A DNA stretch of 64,000 bases from CAXKXX01 sp964059975 (lineage in GTDB: Bacteria; Pseudomonadota; Gammaproteobacteria; Enterobacterales; Enterobacteriaceae), in NCBI GenBank assembly GCA_964059975.1, contig CAXKXX010000007.1:22753-86752 (forward strand), written 5' to 3'. The position numbers and the translations under genes are program-made. Positions 56,822 to 64,000 of this stretch are shown here, in pieces. Within the stretch, counting starts at the first letter, position 1. Each line of letters starts with the position of its first letter. The notes under the pieces were generated by a model. It saw only the letters and a program-made list of their open reading frames with translations. It made no database searches and was not told the origin of the DNA.

Positions 56822-58344
56822 GATATTAGTAGTATCTAAAATTATTAGTAAGAGTATAAGGGAATTGTAAGATGATCGGGAAGAATTGCAAGTTCTTCGG
56901 ATGCAGTTGATCTGATTCAGCAAGAATCTGAATTAAAAAAAGAAAGGGGTGCGATTGTGATTATATTGTAGACGGGTAAGAAGTTGATTGGTTAGATTTG
57001 TGATAAATATAAATATGCACGATGTTCTCACACTCCTCTTAGTATGTCCTTCCTTCTATCTATAATAGAACACTAAAATTTATTTTCAATCTGGTTATTA
57101 CTTTTAATACTAGTCACTATTTCAAATTAAAAATTTGAAATAGTGACTAGTCGCATATCTCGATTATTATAGATAAGCCCCAGTCTTTCCCCTAAATTGC
57201 TTCTTCTCTTAACGTTTCAACCATAGTGTAGGCTGAATAATGCAATTCTTAATATTAGATACGCACTTTACTAACATATAAACAGATTTCTATTCTATGA
57301 ATCCGGCGCAAAGATTTACGTCCATATTGATTTAGAAATATTTTTCAAACTAATTGATCGCTCTTTTAAAGAAAAGAGAAGCTCGCGCTAGCTATGTGAT
57401 TTTTTCTAAAAAAATACAAATAATTACTAGACATACCAGAGATCCTGAGTTCTTCTGTCAAGTTCTGTTGTAATTAAAGGTATTTTGAATCTAAATAGAA
57501 ACTCTTTTATTGCTTTAAAAAAGTTAAAGTATATAAGATATTTATCTACTAAAATACAGAATTCAGAGATGACTTACCTACGGTTTAGGTGAATGAACTC
57601 TCTTCAAATTTTACGCCGAACGCTATAGATAAAAACCTGATCGGCACAAATAAATTTATGTATCATGTGGCGCAATGTTATAAAATATAATACCAAAATA
57701 TTTATGCTTTTTATTAAAAAATTTCTTGGTAGCTAGTTATTTCCAGATATAAAATAAGTAAGTCGTACTCTAGTATCGATCATCTAATGATCTTATTTAA
57801 AACTAGAAATTGTATTGCTTAATCAAAGATACTCTAAAAAACAGCTAGTGGCAAAACTTACACGCTAACTCTTTTATAAGCGCACGATCTTAAATTAATA
57901 TAGAAAGGATCTATAAATTCATCAATTTTTAAAAACGTAGTTTTTATTGATAAATGATCTAATTATTTAGAGAAAGATGCCGCCTTGTATTTTACCTGCT
58001 CCATCCTAATCAGCATTAAGTGAGATATAAGCACTAAAAATCTTGGTTAGTTGAATAGCCTTTACACATAGTAACAGAAAGTTAGATTAATAAATTCTAA
58101 AAAATTTTATTTAATAAACTTATAAGGTTATATAAAAATTATTTTAATGAGAAAGGCTAGGGGCGAATTAGATAGTGCTAAAGGCGCATACGAAACATTA
58201 GCATTTTTATATCAATAATCGCACCATCTTTTTCTATAAAAGAATTTTACATAAAACATGCGAGTAAGATGACGATATTGTGGCTTTATTAATACATGAT
58301 AGTTGGCGCCCCGCCTAAGAGGTCTTTTAATGACAACATAGGAT
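56822..58344. other. 1.5-kb AT-rich spacer between dapB and coaE
   Basis: No gene recognised; guaC, next to coaE in E. coli, is not visible. It contains a perfect 20-bp hairpin at 57109-57151. Confidence 0.6.
57109..57151. repeat. Perfect 20-bp inverted repeat with 3-base loop
   Basis: ACTAGTCACTATTTCAAATT (57109-57128) is exactly complementary to 57132-57151, with loop AAA. It lies about 290 bp upstream of coaE and 1.2 kb beyond dapB. It is not followed by a U tract on either strand. Confidence 0.92.
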
Positions 58345-59163
58345 TTAATTAAAACCAAGTACGTCCCACATATCAAAAAGCCCCTTTTCCTTCTTATGCA
58401 ACCAGAACGCGGCACGGATTGCCCCGGTAGCAAAACTCATACGACTAGAGGCTTTATGAATAATTTCTACCCGCTCGCCAATGTCAACGAACATCACTGT
58501 ATGCTCACCAATGATATCTCCCGCACGGAGGATAGAGAATCCGATATTCTTAGGTCTAAGTAAGCCAGTCGGTGTCTTCTTGCCGCAGGGTGTACTACTA
58601 TCCTGAGGGGAGCTTCTTATATTTCTATCGATTACCTGACCCATCGCCAATGCAGTACCCGAAGGGGCGTCTATTTTTTTACGGTGATGCGCTTCAATGA
58701 TTTCGATATCGCTAGAATTACCCATTACTTGAGCCGCCCTCTCTAGTAACTTCAATACCAAATTGGCACCAACGCTGAAATTGGCGGCAGAGACGATACC
58801 TATATGTCGCGCGGCATCTTGAATTGCCTGATTCCCAGCATCGTTGAAACCAGTAGTACCGATAACTATCGGTTTACGCTGTGCTACGCAGATATCTAGG
58901 TGCCTTAAGGTATTTTCTGGTCGACTGAAATCAATTAGGATATCGAAGCTATCTATATTCTTTTCTAAGCTGTCGCTAAGCTTAATGCCCATCGTATGAA
59001 TTCCAGCTAATGCACCGGCATCAATTCCGATCATATTAGAATAAGTGTACGATAGCGCGGCCCCCAATGTTGCATTCTTTTCCTTATTTACCGCTCGGAT
59101 CAGTGTTCTTCCCATACGCCCACTAGCTCCAGAAATTGCTATACGAATCTGAGTACCGCTCAT
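58345..59163 (-). CDS. dapB: 4-hydroxy-tetrahydrodipicolinate reductase DapB
   Basis: DapB reduces 4-hydroxy-tetrahydrodipicolinate to tetrahydrodipicolinate with NAD(P)H in the lysine/meso-DAP pathway. The 272-residue product is the usual length (273). The nucleotide-binding IAISGASGRMGRTLI is near residues 8-22, IGTTGFNDAG near 101-110, and the catalytic EIIEAHHRKKIDAPSGTALAMG near 154-175 with the catalytic His and Lys. The adenine-loop glycine sits in SGASGRMG. It ends FDMWDVLGFN. Isolated; carA/carB, which follow in E. coli, are absent. Confidence 0.97.
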   Translation of the reverse strand: MSGTQIRIAISGASGRMGRTLIRAVNKEKNATLGAALSYTYSNMIGIDAGALAGIHTMGIKLSDSLEKNIDSFDILIDFSRPENTLRHLDICVAQRKPIVIGTTGFNDAGNQAIQDAARHIGIVSAANFSVGANLVLKLLERAAQVMGNSSDIEIIEAHHRKKIDAPSGTALAMGQVIDRNIRSSPQDSSTPCGKKTPTGLLRPKNIGFSILRAGDIIGEHTVMFVDIGERVEIIHKASSRMSFATGAIRAAFWLHKKEKGLFDMWDVLGFN

Positions 59164-59683
59164 CCCTGCTCTCTTACTTATTAGATTTTAATATCATAAA
59201 TAAATGTATTTATATTAAATGAGTGTATCTGGTTAATATCGTTATATTAGTGAGTATAGATGATACTAACATATATTTAAATATCCGAGTCTAATGTGAT
59301 TTTAGGTTCTTATAACGAGAGCCCCAATAAATAGAGTTCTAAAATTTTAACTAGATCTATATTTATTTTCAGTTCTGATTAATATAAAAATAAGCTTTTC
59401 ATCGCTTATTTTAAACATATCTATCTCTTTTTAAGGCCATTAGGATTAATTATAATTAATGCATTTTATTTTATAAATCAGCATGTTTAATTATATTTAA
59501 GAGTAATAGTATTTTTCGTAACGAGTAATAGCGCGTCTAAAAATTTTTAGAGGCATAAATTTTTATAATTAAATTTATACAGCAACACATCGGACTTTTC
59601 TAAAAGTGCCCTAATTTTAGATAAGTTTTATGCGTAACTCTTCAATTTTTTATAAGAAAATAGCAGTACTCTCCTGTTTTTTA

Positions 59684-59714
59684 GAACAAATTTTTATATA
59701 ATAAAAATTTGTTC
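59684..59714. repeat. Perfect 14-bp inverted repeat, AT-rich
   Basis: GAACAAATTTTTAT (59684-59697) pairs exactly with 59701-59714 around a 3-base loop, in spacer upstream of dapB. Confidence 0.85.
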
Positions 59715-59950
59715 ACTTTATTATGGTATGAAAGGGCAAAATAAAAAGTGTAGGATATATTCGTATCGGTTTTTAGACCCAATAGATCCATATTAGTATT
59801 TTTATAAAAAAATCACATGATACTTTCTAATTTTATATACTAAAAGAACTGTATCAAAATTTATTTTTACACTCCCATTATTGGGCGGCCGCCGATTGGA
59901 AGGTCATCTGTATTTTCCAACTACTTTTATAATATAAATGCTCTCAATAG

Positions 59951-59979
59951 ATTTATCATTAAAAATTTTAATGATAAAT
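59951..59979. repeat. Near-palindrome, 14-bp arms, 1-base centre
   Basis: ATTTATCATTAAAA (59951-59964) and 59966-59979 are exact complements around a single A. AT-rich, spacer location. Confidence 0.85.
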
Positions 59980-60525
59980 AATTGTCGCATAAGTATTAGT
60001 AGATGCACGATCTGCGCTTCGAGTTAAACGTCATTATTATATCACCTAATTTAAAATAGTAACGCGTAGGTATAAAAATCCCTAGGATTAATAGGGATAA
60101 GCTGTCAGGAACTGATCTAATCAGTTATAAGAATATCAGCGCTAGGAGGCTGTCACGCCTATATATTAGTATGCTAACTATTCTAAGAAAACTTTAGAAT
60201 CAAAAATTAAGTTTTTATATCATAGTAAAGCAGCATAAATACTAGTTTGAAATTTAAAAAATACTAATAATATATTCATTATAGCGAGAGTTATTTATAA
60301 ATATTTTATGAGATTGCGAATAATTATATTTTAAGAAGAGATTGTATTTTTATCATTGCGATACACATCATTATTATTGTGATAAACACTACTGGTATCA
60401 TTTTCGGATCCGTCCATACATGAAACTATCAATAGCAGATTGATTAACTAACAATAATAGGACAAATGCACTGGCGTGCAACCTACGAGCTTGATCTAGA
60501 GCTAATCAGGCAGCGTCTACTATCC

Positions 60526-60675
60526 TTAAAACATGTACGATATACCTTTAACTTCTTTTAAATCTAGCATCGCCTCATGCAGTCGAATTAAATCTTTAGG
60601 CTGCGCCACTTTTATCACTGTATTATGAAGAGTAGCATATCGCCATAGTGGGACTACGATAGACTCGTGCTCTAT
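60526..60675 (-). pseudogene. Possible gene remnant with ACT-domain-like end
   Basis: A 49-codon open stretch between two stops on the minus strand. Its composition is protein-like, with IVVPLWRYATLHNTVIKV, then KDLIRLHEAMLDLKEVKGIS, ending in MF and TAA. A strand-helix-strand pattern and ATLxxTVIxV...LxxVxxI resemble the last ACT domain of RelA/SpoT-type proteins, which also end shortly after this strand. There is no start codon at the beginning and nothing recognisable upstream. Chance cannot be excluded. Confidence 0.22.
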
Positions 60676-61737
60676 CTAACTGGCTTTAGAGAAATTAAAT
60701 AAATTCTAATTATTAAAAAACTAAGTCAGTTCTATTACGACACCTTAATATCATGAATTTTAGCAGCCTTGAAATAACAGATCGCACACTTGTCTGGTGA
60801 AATTATGGGCGTTCTAGTTTTTTCTAGTAGCTTTATTTCCCCATAATGCTCGAAATCATCTAGCATTTTGTGCTAGCTCTATACTTTGTCCATATCGGGA
60901 AGGCAAAATTCTCAGTTTAGGCGAGTCACAGATATTTGCTCTTTTAAAAAAACATTGAGTGTCGCCCTATTCGCTTAATAAGACGATAGGGACATAGTAG
61001 CGCTGATTAAAATTTTTGAGGAGATTTCATATAAAATTATCTCTTAGTCTCTATTGTTAGGAGTAGCAACATACGAGGAGCTCGAGCGTGGTACGCCGAT
61101 TTTATCTTCCTCTAATGATGTTCAAGCTCTGATCGATTTATTGTCTATATAGCGAAAAATGGCAGCTTTAATTTTACTAAAATCAAGATTTTTAAGATTT
61201 ATTTAACTCAGATATTTTGATAGTTTTAATGATTATTAGAAATGAGATGAGTCTTATTATCTATTGATAACTTCTTAATAATTAAATATTTAATGTTTTA
61301 ATCGAAGAATAAAAAATGAAAAATATTGATCATCAATCGCTTTTAACCTTCTAATCCTTTACTCCCCCCGACTCTACAATAATCCTGAGGTGACAGAGCG
61401 AGAAGAGACTCGTTTTTAGCGGAATATAATCCGGTTATTAAGAGGTCAAAGTTTAGTTGTTCCGATACGTCATCTAACGTGTAGTCCATCTATCATCCAG
61501 ATCTTCTAAATTATTATTTAGGTTCATTTGAATCTATAAGTTTTTGATTCTATATGATAATATAAAAATTATATATTCTGAGCAAGAACAGTGGGGAGCT
61601 CGGTAGTAGAGAACAGAGTCAGATAGACCTCTCCGGCTATATTTTTCGGTAGAGCATGCTCTAGTTGTAGAATTAACTGCTGCTAGAATTATTAATTCTA
61701 AACCGATATTTTAAAGCAATATGACTTTAATCTACTC

Positions 61738-61774
61738 GGAACGTAGTGCGTTCTAGCTACACGCACTACGTTCC
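61738..61774. repeat. Perfect 14-bp inverted repeat downstream of dapE
   Basis: GGAACGTAGTGCGT (61738-61751) and ACGCACTACGTTCC (61761-61774) are exact complements around a 9-base loop, about 100 bp beyond the dapE stop. It may act as a dapE terminator, like the hairpin after aroB, but a U tract is not present. Confidence 0.88.
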
Positions 61775-61875
61775 AAAAACCTGTCTAATATGCGACACTA
61801 TCGATATAGTAAAATACTTTCCACACAAGTGACTCTCAGTATTCTATATGTATCTGATATGCACTTCTACTGTAA

Positions 61876-63006
61876 TCATGTTAGAAGTTGATCTATAATG
61901 CGTTGATATATGAGGCTTAAAATTTTTAGATCCTCAATGTGGATACACTCGTTGACCTTATGAATAGTATCGTTGGACGGCCCTAGTTCCACAATCTCAG
62001 CTCCCATATGAATAATAAATCGGGCGTCGGACGTGCCTCCATTAGTTAGCATCTGCGGTGTTACTTTAGAATAATGCTCAATTGCATTTATCGCGGCTTC
62101 TGTAAGAGGCCCTCGCGTACTGAGGAAGGGTTGACCAGATAAATGCCAATCAATGCTGTAGTTCAGTAGGTAGCGTTTTAGTAGCGACTCAATACGTTGT
62201 CTAATCAGAATATCCGTAAGTTCAGGGGTGAAACGAAGGTTGAATTGTACCGACAGCTCACCCGGGATCATATTGTTGCTTCCCGTTCCAGCCCTAATAT
62301 TGACGATCTGCATATTAGTTGGAGAGAAGAACTCGTTTCCGCAATCCCATTTGATAGTTAATAACTCAAGTAGTGGCGGTATGGCGCAATGTATTGGATT
62401 ATCTGATAGATTATTTGGATAACCGACGTGCCCCTGAACACCCTGAATATGTAGGTTACCTGTAATTGAACCACGACGACCATTTTTTATTACATCACCT
62501 ATGCAGTTATTACTTGAAGGTTCCCCGACCAAACAGTAATCTAATTTTTCATTGCGCGCCATTAGTGTTTCCACTAATTTCACCGTTCCGTTTTCTGCAC
62601 TAGCTTCTTCGTCAGAAGTGATTAAAAACGCTATGCGGCCTTGATGTATAGGATTAACAAGAACAAATCGCTCGGCGGCTACCACCATAGCTGCCAACGA
62701 TCCTTTCATGTCCGCAGCGCCGCGCCCATAGAGCATGCCATCGCGAATAGTTGGTTCAAAAGGTGGGCTGTCCCAATATTTTTCATTTCCCGCTGGCACC
62801 ACATCGGTGTGCCCGGCAAACGCTAGAGTTCGACCGTGGCCCCTCCAGGCCCAAAAGTTTTTAGTGTCACCGAAATTTAATGTTTCTACAGTAAATCCAA
62901 TTGCCTTCAGTCTTGTCATGAGCAGTTTCTGGCACCCCTTATCGTCTGGACTGAGGGAGGGGCGTTTGATGAGCTGTTGAGTGAGTTCGAGAACTGGACA
63001 AGTCAT
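61876..63006 (-). CDS. dapE: Succinyl-diaminopimelate desuccinylase DapE
   Basis: DapE hydrolyses N-succinyl-LL-diaminopimelate to LL-diaminopimelate and succinate with two zinc ions. The 376-residue product is close to E. coli DapE (375). The M20-family residues are visible: FAGHTDVVPAG near 65-75 (zinc His and Asp), YGRGAADMKGS near 93-103 (bridging Asp), TSDEEASAENG near 130-140 (catalytic Glu and zinc Glu), VGEPSS near 160-165, and the last His ligand in STIHKVNECI-like NDTIHKVNECIH near 344-355. Isolated in spacer. Together with dapB it supplies meso-DAP to MurE. Confidence 0.97.
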   Translation of the reverse strand: MTCPVLELTQQLIKRPSLSPDDKGCQKLLMTRLKAIGFTVETLNFGDTKNFWAWRGHGRTLAFAGHTDVVPAGNEKYWDSPPFEPTIRDGMLYGRGAADMKGSLAAMVVAAERFVLVNPIHQGRIAFLITSDEEASAENGTVKLVETLMARNEKLDYCLVGEPSSNNCIGDVIKNGRRGSITGNLHIQGVQGHVGYPNNLSDNPIHCAIPPLLELLTIKWDCGNEFFSPTNMQIVNIRAGTGSNNMIPGELSVQFNLRFTPELTDILIRQRIESLLKRYLLNYSIDWHLSGQPFLSTRGPLTEAAINAIEHYSKVTPQMLTNGGTSDARFIIHMGAEIVELGPSNDTIHKVNECIHIEDLKILSLIYQRIIDQLLT

Positions 63007-64000
63007 GTAGTAATTGTTGAGATAAATGTTTGGGTGGCAAGAATCGGTGGTCTTACTGCTTTGGTGTTATCGCAAGTGCTACGTTTTATTGCATTGATTG
63101 TATTCTAAGACTTAGCATGCACATGCGAACTTGTCTTCCATCCTATCCGGGAGAAAAATTATACATTTGGTGTTTTTCTAAACCGTCAATACATTAATTA
63201 TGAAATTGATAGGTTGTTTTTCTCTCTTTGAGACATTGGGAGAATTTGTAATCATTTCGTAGATTTTAAGAGAAATTTAGTATATCGTGATCTTAAAATT
63301 TGTATTTTGTTTCATAGTAATTTTATGTTCCTAACTCGTATCTTTGTATCATGATAATCAATGGAAAAAATAAAGGTTCGGGTTATGAGGAAATTACATA
63401 AAGGCGCTGTGTTAAGATCATAATGTTCAAGTTCATAAAAAGCAATAGTTGATGTTGCTGTTAATAGTACAGACTTTCAGTATGATCAAATTATCTAAAT
63501 TTTATCCTTTCTATTTTATTCTTTCTTTGCAGGGAACATGTCATCAATTAATAGCTATCACGATAGACATGGATGCTGTACTAAGGTAGATTAGTTAAAT
63601 AACAAGTAGAGCGTTCATACTAATGACGATATTGTTGCGGTGATCTTCTACCTTTATAACAATCATGCAGCATCTTCTTATAATGCTTTTCGTCTACAGA
63701 CGATAGGTAGACCTTCATCGCTATTTACTGCTTTTAGATTTCGCATTATAATATTGATGAAATGAGTCTTAATAGCGTTTATGAACTCTTAAAAATTCTA
63801 GTGTTTTAAGCGCCCTTGAGTGTTTTGACGCCCCTTACTGTAGTTTTTCCTTATTTTTTTAATATTGACTAATCTACTTGACGCCTCTTCTGTGCCTAAT
63901 ACGGACCGTCAGGGCGCAAATAATAGGCATATAGTCTATGATAGCTGATTTCCAAAAATGATTAATAAAACCATTAACACTTCCTACTAGAGTCAACTAT
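63007..64000. other. Spacer at the right edge
   Basis: About 1 kb upstream of dapE with no recognisable gene or RNA; yffB, upstream of dapE in E. coli, is not visible. Confidence 0.55.

Larger units (their letters stand above)
59164..61875. other. 2.7-kb AT-rich spacer between dapE and dapB
   Basis: No intact gene. Contains three perfect hairpins (59684-59714, 59951-59979, 61738-61774) and, on the minus strand at 60526-60675, a short protein-like open fragment that might be a pseudogene end. No RNA gene recognised. Confidence 0.6.

Overview
The window looks like a piece of the chromosome of a degenerating, host-restricted Enterobacterales bacterium, probably an insect endosymbiont at an intermediate stage of genome reduction. 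The reasoning is as follows. Every recognisable protein is close to full enterobacterial length and reads like its E. coli counterpart. Gene order follows the enteric map locally (tamA-tamB; rplU-rpmA-obgE divergent from ispB; rsmJ-prlC; aroK-aroB; the whole mra/dcw cluster from rsmH to lpxC and on to secA-yacG-coaE). Yet about 37% of the window is very AT-rich spacer with almost no gene-like content. I estimate about 40 kb coding out of 64 kb. No rRNA, tRNA, CRISPR, phage or insertion sequence was recognised. The species cannot be named from this sequence.

Layout. 1-5.4 kb: tamA (cut by the window edge) and tamB, the outer-membrane/periplasm translocation module. 5.4-8.7 kb: empty spacer. 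8.7-13.7 kb: gmhA (LPS heptose), obgE, rpmA, rplU (ribosome assembly) and the divergent ispB (quinone side chain). 15-20.6 kb: ppa, rsmJ-prlC, a remnant of rlmJ, and aroB/aroK (shikimate pathway). 22.7-29.7 kb: four membrane-protein genes stranded in spacer: a YbjG-type undecaprenyl-pyrophosphatase, the serine transporter sdaC, an unassigned MFS carrier, and ydjM. 29.7-33.9 kb: the longest empty stretch. 33.9-51.3 kb: the compact division and cell-wall cluster rsmH-ftsL-ftsI-murE-murF-mraY-murD-ftsW-murG-murC-ddlB-ftsQ-ftsA-ftsZ-lpxC, complete from murE onward but without mraZ. 51.5-56.8 kb: a DUF721/DciA-related gene, secA, a very small yacG and coaE, with secM, mutT and zapD missing. 58.3-63 kb: dapB and dapE, each isolated.

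How the genes work together. Most of them serve the envelope. dapB and dapE make meso-diaminopimelate for murE. murC, murD, murE, murF and ddlB build the UDP-MurNAc-pentapeptide, and mraY and murG make lipid II. ftsW and ftsI polymerise it at the septum with ftsL, ftsQ, ftsA and ftsZ, and the YbjG-type phosphatase recycles the lipid carrier. lpxC and gmhA supply lipid A and inner core, while secA, tamA and tamB place proteins in the envelope. The organism therefore probably keeps a real murein sacculus and an LPS outer membrane despite extensive decay.

The least ordinary features are long, often perfect inverted repeats both in the spacer (22, 20 and 17 bp arms) and inside genes (a 30-bp perfect palindrome in the ybjG-like gene, a 17-bp hairpin in murD, 14 bp in ddlB). 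Others are short tandem duplications of 17-23 bp confined to spacer, an 11-G run in the GTP-binding loop codons of ftsZ, and two cluster junctions where the overlap uses TTGA.
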